64,000 nucleotides of DNA from an uncultured Mycoplasmatota bacterium (lineage in GTDB: Bacteria > Bacillota_I > Bacilli_A > RF39 > UBA660), in contig CAMUZS010000001.1 in NCBI GenBank assembly GCA_947165285.1, positions 310,001 through 374,000 on the forward strand, in the 5' to 3' direction. A program made the translations under genes and the position numbers. The notes beneath the pieces are model-generated. The model was not told where the DNA came from and made no database searches. It saw only the letters and a program-made list of their open reading frames with translations. Within the stretch, counting starts at the first letter, position 1. Each line of letters opens with the position of its first letter. Positions 42,504 through 52,354 of the stretch are shown here, one piece after another.

Positions 42504-44637
42504 CTTCATTATTATTTTGTTCCCCACCAAATACATGAACTTCAACATCTTTAAATCTATCATTATTTGAATCAAATTTTTGTGTTGTATCTATAGTATT
42601 AGGAAGTTCAATTTCTTGTATAGGTTTAGATATATCAGATAAAGCTTCTTCTACTTCATCTTTATGTGTTTCAACTGGTGTTACTATTTCACTATTATTA
42701 AATACACTATCCAATTTTTCTTTAATTTGGTCTTTATTAAATGGTTTAGATATATAATCAGTAAATCCTTCACTTTTATATTTTTCTTCAGCACCTGCAA
42801 CCGCATCAGCAGTTAAAGCAATTGTTGGAATATTAAAGTTAGGATTTTCTTTTAATTTAGCTATTGCTGTTTCACCACTCATATTAGGCATCATTATATC
42901 CATTAAGATTAAATCATATTCATTTCCATTCACAACTTTATCTAAACATTCTTGTCCGTCATAACATTCTTCAATTTCAAAATTGAAATCTTGTAATGCT
43001 CTACGAGCAACTTTTATATTCAACTTATTATCATCAACTATTAATATTTTCTTATTGCCAAAATTACTTGATGTACTAGTAACAACTGGTTGTTCCACAA
43101 CTTGTTCTACTACTGGTTCAGGTTTTGGTTGTTCTATAATTTGCTGTTCAATTGCTTGTTTAATTGGTGCAATATTAATTTGTACTGTTTGATTTGGATT
43201 AACCATTTGGCTAATCTTTTGAGGTATTTGAACTACAAATATTGACCCTTTACCAAATTGTGATTGAACATTTATTTTTCCACCCATCATTTCAACTAAT
43301 GCTTTTGTAATTGCAAGCCCTAATCCTGTTCCTTCAGTAGTTGAATTTTTTTCAACATCTAATCTTTCAAACTTAGTAAATAATTTATTTATATTTTCAG
43401 CTTTAATACCTCTACCAGTATCTCTAACACTAATAATTAAATTACTTATATTATTCTTATTAATACATTTAACACTTAATTCAATTTCACCTTGTTCTGT
43501 GTATTTGATTGCATTAGTAAGTAAATTATTAACGATTTCTTTAATATGTGTTTTATCACCAATAAGTTCATAAGGAATATCAGGCGCTAAATTAACTTTA
43601 AAATTAATATTCTTTTCACCAATTCTAGTAGCATCTATTTTAGCTAAATTTTCTATTTCTTCTTTAAAGTTATATTTTACTTCAGTTATTTCCATTTTAT
43701 TTGCTTCTATTTTATTAATGTCTAAGATATTACCAACGATTTCAAGTAATGTTTTAGATGCTTCCATAATATAATCGGCATCTTCCACTATTTCAGGAGC
43801 ACAAGTATCTTTATGATTTTGAATATCTTCACTAAATCCAACAATAGCATTTAAAGGCGTTCTAATTTCATGACTCATACTTGATAAGAAATCTGATTTA
43901 GCTCTGTTTGCTCTTTCAGCTTGATCTTTAGCAAGTTCTACTTGACGAAGCATTTTTAAATCTGGATTTTCAATTGTAAAAAATAATATATAATCCAAGA
44001 AAATTAAAGTGAATGAAACAATTAATAATGATGGATTTATTTTTTGTAAAATAATATTTAATAATAGTAAAAATACAATTACAAATATAGGACTATATTT
44101 TGATTTAAAAATCTTTTTATGATTGAAAATAGAAATAATAATCCAAGATATCATAAAAATACCAAGACATATTCTTAAATATGAAACAGCATCACCATAT
44201 GAATACATTTCTGTTCCATTTATATAATATTCTATTTTTAATATTAAAAATAGTAAAAATGAAATACAAAAGAATATATTATGAATTATATTGCATATCT
44301 TAAATTGTTTTTGAAATTTTTTTAATTTAATATCATAATTATTATCACTCGTATCTGGTTTAAATAAATAAAATATGTATTTCGAAAAAAATGTAAACCA
44401 TAAAAGAATTGATACTAAATAAAATCTAGAAAGAATAATTGTAATTATATTATCTACCCCAGCATTTAATGTATATATTTGTAAAAATATTTCACATAAA
44501 ATACTAAATACTGTAGAATAAATTAATGATTTAAAATAATCATTCTCTTTAGACTCTATTCTTTTCCTAGAATTAAAAATTATAATTATTAATATTGAAA
44601 AAAATAAACAAACACCTAAGTATAAATAATTCCACAT
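42493..44637 (-). CDS. Hybrid sensor histidine kinase / response regulator
   Basis: 714 residues. Six or seven transmembrane helices (1-225) with no obvious extracellular domain resemble 7TM sensor heads. Then a HisKA domain with SHEIRTPLNAIVGF (phospho-His near 257), an ATPase domain (NLLTNAIKYTEQG, DTGRGI, EGTGLGLAI) and a receiver domain (KILIVDDNKLN, phospho-Asp in LILMDIMMPNMSGE). A Pro/Glu/Gln linker separates ATPase and receiver. The acidic tail of about 70 residues is unusual. No output regulator is next to it. Inside the island, so it is cargo. Confidence 0.92.
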   Translation of the reverse strand: MWNYLYLGVCLFFSILIIIIFNSRKRIESKENDYFKSLIYSTVFSILCEIFLQIYTLNAGVDNIITIILSRFYLVSILLWFTFFSKYIFYLFKPDTSDNNYDIKLKKFQKQFKICNIIHNIFFCISFLLFLILKIEYYINGTEMYSYGDAVSYLRICLGIFMISWIIISIFNHKKIFKSKYSPIFVIVFLLLLNIILQKINPSLLIVSFTLIFLDYILFFTIENPDLKMLRQVELAKDQAERANRAKSDFLSSMSHEIRTPLNAIVGFSEDIQNHKDTCAPEIVEDADYIMEASKTLLEIVGNILDINKIEANKMEITEVKYNFKEEIENLAKIDATRIGEKNINFKVNLAPDIPYELIGDKTHIKEIVNNLLTNAIKYTEQGEIELSVKCINKNNISNLIISVRDTGRGIKAENINKLFTKFERLDVEKNSTTEGTGLGLAITKALVEMMGGKINVQSQFGKGSIFVVQIPQKISQMVNPNQTVQINIAPIKQAIEQQIIEQPKPEPVVEQVVEQPVVTSTSSNFGNKKILIVDDNKLNIKVARRALQDFNFEIEECYDGQECLDKVVNGNEYDLILMDIMMPNMSGETAIAKLKENPNFNIPTIALTADAVAGAEEKYKSEGFTDYISKPFNKDQIKEKLDSVFNNSEIVTPVETHKDEVEEALSDISKPIQEIELPNTIDTTQKFDSNNDRFKDVEVHVFGGEQNNNEGNE

Positions 44638-44692
44638 ACTATCACCATTATAATTATACCATTAATTCTGCATTTTTTATAAAATAAATAAA

Positions 44693-44726
44693 AAAGAATA
44701 AACTTTTTTAATTTAGTTTATTCTTT
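44693..44726 (-). terminator. Terminator of the adenylate-forming gene
   Basis: AAAGAATAAACT / AGTTTATTCTTT stem, 10-base loop, T run. Overlaps the end of the 44718-46580 gene. Confidence 0.8.
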
Positions 44727-46580
44727 TAGAACTAATTTTTTTTCTAAATTTTCATTTTTTTGATAGATATCATTTACTGTCTCAATATAAGAAACATCAT
44801 ATTTTCTATCATTTTTATACTTAATAAATCCTTCAGTATCTCTACTTTTTGGTTTAAGTGTTGTTGGATCAATTGGTAAAGAACCTTCAAACTCTTTATA
44901 TCCATCTATAACTATATTTTTTTCTTTCAAATATTCATCAATGTTAAGGATTAAATCTTTACTATCTATCGTTTTTTCTGCTTCTTGCACAAAATACATA
45001 TTTAATGAAATACTACCATCTTCTAACTTCTTCTTTTCAAGAATAATATCATGTAAGTTAAAATGTTCCCTTAAATCATTTGTAATATCAAATAAATATG
45101 TTTTTTTGTTGTTAATAATTATATTATTTTTTAATCTTCCATAACAATAAATGTTACCATCATTATCGATTTCACATAAATCTCCACTATGTATCCATCC
45201 ATCAATAATAGTAGCAGCAGTTACTTCAGGTTTATTAAAATAACCTTCCATATTAGATGGAGCCTTAATCCATAACTCACCACGTACTCCAGTTCCATAT
45301 GATAATTCATTTCCTTGCTCATCAAATATTCCAACAGTATATCCAGGTAATGGTATACCAACACTAATTACTTGTTTATCATTACTTGATTCTTTATAAT
45401 TTCCATTATACTTAGCAACTGATAAGACACCAAATACTTCAGAGAAACCATAGCCGACAGAAAAATCTCTTTGTGCTCCTCTTTCTCTTACTACAGAATT
45501 TAAGTGATTTAATATATTATGAGTAGTTCCAGCTCCACCCATTATAAAATAATCTTGCCAAGATAAATCATGTACTTTACCAGTTTGTTTTTCTTTTTTT
45601 AATAAATCTTGAACAAATCTTTCCCATAAAGGCCCAGTTGAAATTGTTATATCTGGTTTATATTTCATTACTTGATCATACCAAATTGACATATCAACTC
45701 GAGGATCAAATATAATTGTTCCACCAGTAAATGTAGGTAATAATTGTAAGCAGTTAATTGACGTTGATGCAGTTGGAGGAAAACATGTTAAAGTCCTTTT
45801 TCCTTCAGTATAACCTGTTTCTGCATTAATAGTACATGCAAGAGATGCTAAAATACTTTCATTTGTATCCATTATACCCTTAACAACACTACTTGTTGTT
45901 CCACTTGAAGTAGTAATAGCTGCAATTCTACCTTTTTCAAAAGGTACTTTATATTTACCTGTATAATATTTAGCTATTTCTTTAGCTTTATCTGTAGAAA
46001 TAAATTTATCTGTTTTAGGAATAGCATTTTTATTTTTACTTTCTTCAATAAAACTTTTAATTTTAGTCATTTGTTTAAGTGGAAACATCATACTATCAGC
46101 TGCAGTTATAACAAACACTTTTTTATATCTATCTTCTCCAAAAACATCCTTAACATTTTTCCATAACGAATCAAAAACTACAGCAAATTTTGCACCTTTA
46201 GTTTCTTCTTCTAAAGCTTCTTTTGTTATAGCTAATTTTTGATAGTATGGTATAGCACCTATTGCATTTGTAGCAAAAAACATAGCAAATGCTTCAGGTG
46301 TTGCTGGAGTATATATAGGAATCAAATCACCTTTTTCTATTCCTACTCCTCTAAATGCGCGAGCCCACATTTCTACATAACTAGCAAATGTTTCTCTTGA
46401 AATATTTCTACCAAAGTATTCAATAAAATTTATATTAGAATATTTTTCTAATAGTGACTCTGTTACTTCCCAAACCGTCTTATCATTTATATAATTACTA
46501 TCTCTTGTTTCTTCATATAAATTATATTGTTTCATCCAAGGCTTATCAATACTAGCCAACATAGTTTTTTTATTATCCAT
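44718..46580 (-). CDS. AMP-dependent synthetase/ligase family (ANL) enzyme
   Basis: 620 residues. Class I adenylate-forming enzyme. The phosphate-binding loop is TTSSGTTSSVVKG (usual TSGTTG-x-x-K); the YGFSE motif, HSGDLCEID and GRLKNNIIINNKK are present. It activates an acid as acyl-AMP; a following acyl carrier or CoA ligation step is not visible. LIPIYTPATPEAF and AIGAIPYYQKLA fit the fatty-acid/amino-acid-type core. GAGGGGAT ribosome site, with a consensus promoter upstream. Position beside the hybrid kinase suggests a linked membrane or lipid task, which is inference. Confidence 0.9.
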   Translation of the reverse strand: MDNKKTMLASIDKPWMKQYNLYEETRDSNYINDKTVWEVTESLLEKYSNINFIEYFGRNISRETFASYVEMWARAFRGVGIEKGDLIPIYTPATPEAFAMFFATNAIGAIPYYQKLAITKEALEEETKGAKFAVVFDSLWKNVKDVFGEDRYKKVFVITAADSMMFPLKQMTKIKSFIEESKNKNAIPKTDKFISTDKAKEIAKYYTGKYKVPFEKGRIAAITTSSGTTSSVVKGIMDTNESILASLACTINAETGYTEGKRTLTCFPPTASTSINCLQLLPTFTGGTIIFDPRVDMSIWYDQVMKYKPDITISTGPLWERFVQDLLKKEKQTGKVHDLSWQDYFIMGGAGTTHNILNHLNSVVRERGAQRDFSVGYGFSEVFGVLSVAKYNGNYKESSNDKQVISVGIPLPGYTVGIFDEQGNELSYGTGVRGELWIKAPSNMEGYFNKPEVTAATIIDGWIHSGDLCEIDNDGNIYCYGRLKNNIIINNKKTYLFDITNDLREHFNLHDIILEKKKLEDGSISLNMYFVQEAEKTIDSKDLILNIDEYLKEKNIVIDGYKEFEGSLPIDPTTLKPKSRDTEGFIKYKNDRKYDVSYIETVNDIYQKNENLEKKLVLKE

Positions 46581-46608
46581 AAAATCCCCTCTTTTTTAAT
46601 TAGTGGTT

Positions 46609-46637
46609 ATTCTAGCATAAAACTCTCATATTGTCAA
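46609..46637 (-). promoter_or_regulatory. Promoter of the adenylate-forming gene
   Basis: TTGACA (46632-46637), a 17-base spacer and TAGAAT (46609-46614) preceded by TGC; near consensus. Confidence 0.8.
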
Positions 46638-46653
46638 AATTTAGATATCAAAA

Positions 46654-46671
46654 AAAGCCTAGTATGGCTTT
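46654..46671 (-). terminator. Island-end terminator, original terminator of the recombinase
   Basis: AAAGCC / GGCTTT with loop of 6 and TTTTTT on the minus strand. It directly follows the stop (46672-46670) of the displaced recombinase tail, as terminators do for other genes here. Confidence 0.75.
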
Positions 46672-46774
46672 ATATATAAAATTTACAATAATACTTTAAA
46701 ATATAAGGCTTATATGTAGTTATATTATTATTTCTTCTTTTAAAAGATGCGACTGCTTTATTGAAACAGCTAGT
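46670..46774 (-). other. Displaced 3' end of the recombinase reading frame
   Basis: Thirty-four sense codons and a TAA on the minus strand, in the frame that would follow the recombinase SDR codons if the island were circular. They begin TSCFNKAVASFKRR. In the integrated state this stretch is not read, because the dac fragment enters it in another frame. Confidence 0.65.
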
Positions 46775-46776
46775 TC
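46775..46776 (-). other. attachment-site core, distal end
   Basis: On the minus strand: host ...AGTGCTAAT, core GA, island ACTAGCTG. Together with the other end it predicts attB as GCTAAT-GA-TGGAGC and attP as GCGATA-GA-ACTAGC. Confidence 0.75.
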
Positions 46777-47121
46777 ATTAGCACTTGCAATAGATAAACC
46801 TTTTAATAATTCTTCAACCTTAACATTAGTATTAGCGTCTAAAAACATTTGTGATCCTCCCATTTTAGCAGCATTTTCTGATATAGGGACTAAACTATCA
46901 TAACTAATCTTTTTATCATCAATAGCTTCCATTGTAAGTAATAAAGTCATTATTTTTGTCATTGAAGCCGGTGCTAATCTTTCGTTAGAATTTTTTTCAA
47001 ATATTACTTTTCCAGTTGAATTTTCAATTAAAATTGCAGATTTAGCATTTTGTGCAAAATCTTTTGCATTAACAATTATTGGAAAAATAAATAAAATAAT
47101 AATAATTAAAGCTTTCTTCAA
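46776..47121 (-). pseudogene. dacF: D-alanyl-D-alanine carboxypeptidase, N-terminal fragment (split by island)
   Basis: The first 115 residues up to the junction: a signal peptide (KKALIIIILFIFPIIVNA), KSAILIENSTGKVIF, and the catalytic SxxK as SMTK in LAPASMTKIMT. It ends with SIASAN, the SxN motif, at the junction, after which island DNA adds 18 unrelated residues. A TTG at 47121 with AGGTGA is the best start. Without the KTG half it should be inactive. The pair describes a periplasmic-side enzyme trimming cell-wall stem peptides. Confidence 0.92.
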
Positions 47122-47195
47122 ACTAATCACCTATTAAAAGTTATTCATTTATAGAAAAATTATGTTATTATATTATTAGATAAGGAGAATAAAAA

Positions 47196-48722
47196 ATGGT
47201 TAAAGAAAAAAGTAATCCTGTTAAAAAGACAAGTAGTAATAAAAAAAGTGTTCAAAATAATTTAAAAACTAAAAATATAATTAAAGAAAAAACTGAAGAA
47301 ATAAATACAGAGTTAGTAAAAGAACTAAAAAAAGAATATAAAAAATATGAAAAAGATACTTTAAATAATACTAAAATTAATAAAAGTGAATACTATGATA
47401 TTTTAGAACATGAAAAATCACATTTTTTATTAAAATTTATCTTATTTATTCTAATTATATTTTTAACTTGTTTTGCAATCTATAAACTAGTTATAAGGGA
47501 TCCTAAAAACTTATTTAGTTCAAGTATAAATTCAATATATAAAGATTCAATAGATAATATTAATAAAATTAATAATATGTATATATTTGATAATGATGTT
47601 AATTTAAATGGTGTATTAACAATATCAAGTACTGATAAAAATTATAAGGATTTAAGTAATTATTCTTATGATGTTAATATAGCATCTAGTAAATCAAAAA
47701 ATATTTATAAATTAGGAATAGGTATTAATAATTCTAATAATAACTTAATATCTAAAATGAATTATTATTATACAAATAATAATTATTACTTAGAATTACC
47801 AAATTATTATGACAAAATAATAAAATTAAATAATCCAATAAATAATATTGATAATAGATTTTTAAAATATAATCATATAAATATAAATACTTTAAATAAT
47901 TCTATAAAAGAAATAAAAAATATTTTATTAACAAAAATACCAAGGGATAAATTAAAAAAAGGTTATGAAGATTTTAATAATAAAAAGTTAGAGTATGTTT
48001 ATCTAAAATTAAATAAAGAAGAATATAGTCAATATATTTCTAAAATAATAGATGATATAAAAAATAATAATTCTATAATTGATAATTTATCATATTCATT
48101 TAATACTAATAATGATACAGTTTTAAAAAATCTAGATGATATATTAAAAAATATTATTATAAGTGATCATAATAATATTGAATTAAAATTTTATTATGAT
48201 GAATTTATACCTAAAACTGTTGGATTTAAATTTATAATTGATGATAAAGAAATTATTTATTATTCTAAATTAGAAAATATAATAAGAATTAATTACAATG
48301 AATATAATATAACTGTTAATTCTTTAGGTAATAATAAATACAATATTGATATTTTAAAAGATAATAATGATTATTTAAAATTAAATGTACATGAATTTTC
48401 TAATACTTTAATTGATTTTGATTATAAATTTATAAATAATGATAATTATGGAAATTTCCATTTACAAAAATATGATAAAGATGCTGATAAAGGTGGTAAT
48501 TTAAAATATAGTATCGTAACATCAGATAATACATCATCATTTAATTTTGATTACGTTTATGATAAAGATGTTAATATAAATAATAACTTTAATTATATTG
48601 ATATTAATAATTTAGATGAAGATACATATATTGATATTACAAAAAAAGTTAAAGATAATTATAAAAATACATATTTAGAAAAAATATTTATAAATATCTT
48701 AGAATCATTATTAAATTATTAA
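47196..48722 (+). CDS. Hypothetical membrane-anchored protein with large outer domain
   Basis: 508 residues. A charged Lys-rich cytoplasmic N-terminus (1-75), one transmembrane helix (about 77-97, FILFILIIFLTCFAIYKLV) and a 400-residue outer domain rich in Asn, Tyr and Ile follow. The domain looks beta-rich with repeating strands (NLISKMNYYYTNNNYYLEL). The topology is the same as in the 12-15 kb paralogues but there is no shared leader. Not recognised. ATG with AAGGAG; divergent from the carboxypeptidase gene. Confidence 0.65.
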   Translation: MVKEKSNPVKKTSSNKKSVQNNLKTKNIIKEKTEEINTELVKELKKEYKKYEKDTLNNTKINKSEYYDILEHEKSHFLLKFILFILIIFLTCFAIYKLVIRDPKNLFSSSINSIYKDSIDNINKINNMYIFDNDVNLNGVLTISSTDKNYKDLSNYSYDVNIASSKSKNIYKLGIGINNSNNNLISKMNYYYTNNNYYLELPNYYDKIIKLNNPINNIDNRFLKYNHININTLNNSIKEIKNILLTKIPRDKLKKGYEDFNNKKLEYVYLKLNKEEYSQYISKIIDDIKNNNSIIDNLSYSFNTNNDTVLKNLDDILKNIIISDHNNIELKFYYDEFIPKTVGFKFIIDDKEIIYYSKLENIIRINYNEYNITVNSLGNNKYNIDILKDNNDYLKLNVHEFSNTLIDFDYKFINNDNYGNFHLQKYDKDADKGGNLKYSIVTSDNTSSFNFDYVYDKDVNINNNFNYIDINNLDEDTYIDITKKVKDNYKNTYLEKIFINILESLLNY

Positions 48723-48744
48723 AAAGGCTTAATTAAGCCTTTTT
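48721..48744. terminator. Bidirectional terminator
   Basis: AAAAAGGCTT / AAGCCTTTTT with loop AATT, between two converging genes. Confidence 0.85.
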
Positions 48745-49665
48745 TATTAGTCTTTTTCCATTAACTAATGGATTAATAACTCTATCTTTAACATTATTTA
48801 ATTCTATTTTTGGAATATTATTTCTTTTTATTATTTTAAATAAACTAATTGCATTTCTAATATTTGTATCAACTGAATTAGACAATAAATTAATTAATAA
48901 TTCTTCATTCATTACATATAAATCACTATATTTTATAATTCCTTTATTAATTGCCTTTTTAGTTATATCAGCAAGTAATTCCATCATATAATTATCTTCA
49001 TTAGTATGACAATATTTATTTATATTTTTATTAACAAATACTATTTTTTTTGCTATTTCTTTATCAGTAAAACCTATTTCATATTCATTATTTTCATTAT
49101 TATATAATTTAATATTATTTAATATATTCTTTATATCTTCTTTTCCTATATTTTTAGTCCATGAAATACCAGTTAATATTATTCCATCTAATCTATCTGC
49201 ACAAATTTTAGGCCTGTTATTATCAACAATTGAATATTTTTTAAAATTAACAATATCATCTACTAAAATAAAATCTTTTTTTAATAAATCTGTTAATACT
49301 TCATCTTTTTTTATAATTTGTTCAGTAAATTCTTCAGTACTTTCTTGTTTTTTATAATCATTATTCATATAATCTATTACATGTGAAAAACATGGTGTAG
49401 ATATGTCGTGAAATAATGCCGCTAAAGTTTCTATTCTATTATTAGATAAATTCCATGTTAATAATGCTGTAGTAATGCTATGATCATATCTAGAAATTTT
49501 TTCTTTAAAACTATATACATCTTTTGACGCATAATCCATACCACAAAAATATCCTATTTTTTTAAGTCTTAAAAGTGATGGCGTATTTTCATATTTTTTT
49601 AAAAATTCTGGTCTTTCTTCATAATTTAATACTTTTTTATAATAATTTAGCAAGTTTGTATTCAT
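48733..49665 (-). CDS. HD-domain phosphohydrolase
   Basis: 310 residues. HD motif: YDHSITTALLTW, then the paired FHDISTPCFSHVIDY (His-Asp), and a later CADRLDGII supplying another Asp. The pattern resembles dGTPase/SAMHD1-type or YfbR-type nucleotide phosphohydrolases. It probably cleaves a nucleotide phosphate; substrate unknown. AAGGAGAG ribosome site. Single gene between pnp and a shared terminator. Confidence 0.85.
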   Translation of the reverse strand: MNTNLLNYYKKVLNYEERPEFLKKYENTPSLLRLKKIGYFCGMDYASKDVYSFKEKISRYDHSITTALLTWNLSNNRIETLAALFHDISTPCFSHVIDYMNNDYKKQESTEEFTEQIIKKDEVLTDLLKKDFILVDDIVNFKKYSIVDNNRPKICADRLDGIILTGISWTKNIGKEDIKNILNNIKLYNNENNEYEIGFTDKEIAKKIVFVNKNINKYCHTNEDNYMMELLADITKKAINKGIIKYSDLYVMNEELLINLLSNSVDTNIRNAISLFKIIKRNNIPKIELNNVKDRVINPLVNGKRLIKKA

Positions 49666-49708
49666 GCGTATCTCTCCTTAAAAAACATTTGTATTATAGC
49701 AAAAAAAA

Positions 49709-49730
49709 CTAGCATTATCAATAATGCTAG
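49709..49730 (-). terminator. Terminator of pnp
   Basis: CTAGCATT / AATGCTAG with a short loop, then a T run on the minus strand. Confidence 0.8.
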
Positions 49731-49736
49731 TAATTA

Positions 49737-51905
49737 TTATTTATCTTCTTTTTTTGCTTTTTCTTTAGGTTTTGGCATAGCATCTTTTCTAGATAAATTT
49801 AATCTTCCTTTATTATCGTATCCAAGAGCTTTAACAATTATTTCATCACCTATTTTGAATAGATCTGAAGGATTTTCTATACGTTTATGATCAAGTTGTG
49901 ATACATGACATAAACCTTCACATCCTGGCCATAATTCTACAAAACAGCCAAAAGCTTCAATTTTTGTAACCTTTCCAGAATATACCTTTCCTTCTTCTAC
50001 TTCTCTAACTACAAGTTCAATTAATTCTTTAGTTTTTTCAATAACAGCTACATCTTGATGATAAATAATTACTCTTCCATCATCTTCTAAATCAACTTTA
50101 ACTGCATCTTTATCATCTACAGATTTAACACCATCAGGTGAAGCTTCTAAAATGATTTTTGTAATCATTTCTCCACCACGGCCAATAACATCTCTAATCT
50201 TTTCAGGATTAATATTAAATGTTTCAATTTTTGGAGCATATTTTGATAAACTCTTTCTTGGTTCAGGAATAGTTGATTCCATTAAATCTAATATTTCCAT
50301 ACGAGCTTTTTTAGCTTGAGCAAGAGCTTCTTTTAAAATTTTATCAGTAACTTTTTTAATTTTAATATCCATTTGAAGTGCTGTAATACCTTTACGAGTT
50401 CCAGCAACTTTAAAATCCATATCTCCCATATGATCTTCTAAACCTTGGATATCTGTTAGTATAGTATGATGTTTTTCATCCTTACTTTCAATTAATCCCA
50501 TTGCAATACCAGCAACTGGTGCTTTAATTGGAACACCTGCAGCCATTAAAGATAAACATCCTGAACAAATTGTTGCTTGTGAAGATGATCCATTAGATTC
50601 TAATACTTCAGAAACAACTCTTACTGTATAAGGAAATTCTTCTTCAGATGGCATAACTTGAAGTAATGCTCTTTCACCAAGTGCACCATGTCCTATTTCT
50701 CTTCTTCCAGGAGATCCATATCTTCCAATTTCACCTACACAAAAATTAGGGAAATTATAATGTAACATAAATCTCTTAGTATCTTCTAGACCTAAACCAT
50801 CTAAAATTTGATGATCAGATAATGGTCCTAAAGTAGTTGTTGCAAGAACTTGAGTTTCTCCACGTGTAAATACTGCAGATCCATGTGTTCTAGCAAGTAC
50901 ATCAATTTCAGCTTTTAATGGTCTAATTTCATCAGTTTTTCTTCCATCTGGTCTAATTTTTTTCTCAGTAATTAAATATCTAACTGTTTCACCTTCTAAT
51001 ATATCAACCAATTTTTTTACATCTGATAGTTTTTCTTCATCTTCTTCACTATCACCAAAAATAGTTGAAAAATGTTCAATAGTATCAATTTTAACATTTT
51101 CTATTGCTTCATATTGAGCTAATTTTCCTTTAACATCAAAAGCATGTAACATTTTATCAGTTGCATATTCCCTTACTTCTGCTTCAACATCTTCATTTAT
51201 TTTCTTTAATTCTACTTCAACTTTTTCTTTTCCAACTTCTTTTATGATTTCATTTTGAAATTTTACTAATTTTTTAATTGCTTCATGACCAAACATAATT
51301 GCATCAAGCATTGTAGCTTCACTAGCTTCATGAGCTCCAGCTTCAACCATACAAATACCAGAAGCTGTACCAGCAACAGTAATTGTTAGTTCTGTTTCTT
51401 CCATTTGTTTACTATCTGGATTAATAATAAAATCTTTTCCTATTTTTCCAACAACTACTCCTGCAATTGGTCCATCAAATGGAATATCTGATACTCCAAG
51501 TGAAAGTGATGATCCAAACATTGCAGTCATTTCAGGTGAACAATCTGGATCAACTGAAAGTACAGTATTAATTACTTGAACTTCATTTCTAAATCCTTCT
51601 GAAAACATAGGACGAATTGGTCTATCTATTAATCTTGCTGATAGTGTTGCTTGATCAGTTGGTCTTCCTTCTCTTTTTATAAATCCACCAGGGATTTTAC
51701 CTGCAGCATATAATCTTTCTTGATATACAACAGTTAATGGAAAGAAATCTTGAGTTATTGGAGTTTTACCCATAACAGCTGCTGTAATAATTGCAGTATC
51801 ATTATATCTAACAAGTACTGCACCATTAGCTTGTTTTGCATATTCTCCAAATTCTACTACTAATTCTTTACCAAAAAAATCCAATTTAAATATTTTCTTT
51901 GCCAT
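49737..51905 (-). CDS. pnp: Polynucleotide phosphorylase
   Basis: 3'-5' phosphorolytic RNA degradation. 722 residues: two RNase PH domains ([21 protein letters not shown] type signature; [29 protein letters not shown] near the catalytic site), then KH ([12 protein letters not shown]) and S1 ([17 protein letters not shown]). All domains complete. Follows rpsO, with a hairpin between them that can act as a partial terminator or RNase site. AAGGAGTA ribosome site. Confidence 0.97.
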   Translation of the reverse strand: MAKKIFKLDFFGKELVVEFGEYAKQANGAVLVRYNDTAIITAAVMGKTPITQDFFPLTVVYQERLYAAGKIPGGFIKREGRPTDQATLSARLIDRPIRPMFSEGFRNEVQVINTVLSVDPDCSPEMTAMFGSSLSLGVSDIPFDGPIAGVVVGKIGKDFIINPDSKQMEETELTITVAGTASGICMVEAGAHEASEATMLDAIMFGHEAIKKLVKFQNEIIKEVGKEKVEVELKKINEDVEAEVREYATDKMLHAFDVKGKLAQYEAIENVKIDTIEHFSTIFGDSEEDEEKLSDVKKLVDILEGETVRYLITEKKIRPDGRKTDEIRPLKAEIDVLARTHGSAVFTRGETQVLATTTLGPLSDHQILDGLGLEDTKRFMLHYNFPNFCVGEIGRYGSPGRREIGHGALGERALLQVMPSEEEFPYTVRVVSEVLESNGSSSQATICSGCLSLMAAGVPIKAPVAGIAMGLIESKDEKHHTILTDIQGLEDHMGDMDFKVAGTRKGITALQMDIKIKKVTDKILKEALAQAKKARMEILDLMESTIPEPRKSLSKYAPKIETFNINPEKIRDVIGRGGEMITKIILEASPDGVKSVDDKDAVKVDLEDDGRVIIYHQDVAVIEKTKELIELVVREVEEGKVYSGKVTKIEAFGCFVELWPGCEGLCHVSQLDHKRIENPSDLFKIGDEIIVKALGYDNKGRLNLSRKDAMPKPKEKAKKEDK

Positions 51906-51931
51906 AATATACTCCTTCTTCTATAAAAAAA

Positions 51932-51952
51932 GACACTAAAAAGATTAGTGCC
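51932..51952 (-). terminator. Hairpin between rpsO and pnp
   Basis: GGCACTAA / TTAGTGTC with one G-T pair, loop of 5 and seven Ts. It overlaps the rpsO stop and would reduce readthrough to pnp. Confidence 0.7.
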
Positions 51953-52218
51953 TATTTTCTTAAATTTAATTTTTTAATAGTTTCTCTGTAACTAACAACA
52001 TCATTTTCCTTAAGGTAAGCTAATAAACTTTTTCTTTTACCAACTTTCATTTGTAAACCTCTTTTTGAATGAAAATCATGTTTATGTTCTTTTAAATGTT
52101 CAGTTAAATCGTTAATTTCATATGTAAGAATAGCAATTTGTGCTTCAGTAGCTCCACAACCTTTATCCTTACCAAATTCTTTAACTAATTTAGCTTTTGT
52201 TTCTTTAGTAACAGCCAT
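51952..52218 (-). CDS. rpsO: 30S ribosomal protein S15
   Basis: 88 residues, the standard bacterial uS15: [28 protein letters not shown], and [13 protein letters not shown]. It binds 16S rRNA in the platform. An S15-responsive leader candidate precedes it. AAAGGAGA before the ATG. Confidence 0.98.
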   Translation of the reverse strand: MAVTKETKAKLVKEFGKDKGCGATEAQIAILTYEINDLTEHLKEHKHDFHSKRGLQMKVGKRKSLLAYLKENDVVSYRETIKKLNLRK

Positions 52219-52247
52219 AATATTTCTCCTTTCTTAATTAATTATCC

Positions 52248-52287
52248 GTTTAAACTGAGTAAGAATCGAAAAGGTAGCGGTTCAAAC
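52248..52287 (-). ncRNA. Candidate S15 autoregulatory leader
   Basis: The rpsO leader folds into a stem GTTTGAAC / GTTTAAAC around a 24-base loop containing CGCTACCTTTTCG. S15 leaders repress their own gene in several Bacillota. The stem is visible; binding is inferred. Confidence 0.5.
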
Positions 52288-52308
52288 TAAGAATAAACTT
52301 ACTACTAA

Positions 52309-52337
52309 AGTATATTACATAATCGTCTATTTTTCAA
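52309..52337 (-). promoter_or_regulatory. Promoter of rpsO
   Basis: TTGAAA (52332-52337), a 17-base spacer and TATACT (52309-52314), giving a leader of about 80 bases. Confidence 0.75.
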
Positions 52338-52354
52338 GTATTTTCGCTTTTTTT

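Larger units (their letters stand above)
34434..46776. mobile_element. Serine-recombinase genomic island inserted in the carboxypeptidase gene
   Basis: About 12.34 kb between two copies of the dinucleotide TC (GA on the minus strand). Host carboxypeptidase halves flank it and would rejoin in frame as ...SAN-DGAVAL.... Contents: large serine recombinase and small accessory ORF, Nudix, PfkB-SIS, HAD-PRTase, HAD, WYL regulator, hybrid histidine kinase, adenylate-forming enzyme. No relaxase or conjugation genes, so it is at most mobilised by others. Base composition resembles the host, so transfer was from a similar genome or is old. Confidence 0.88.

Noticed and set aside
46720-47130. The carboxypeptidase N-terminal half as a complete short gene
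   Set aside because: It lacks KTG and continues for 18 unrelated residues into the island.
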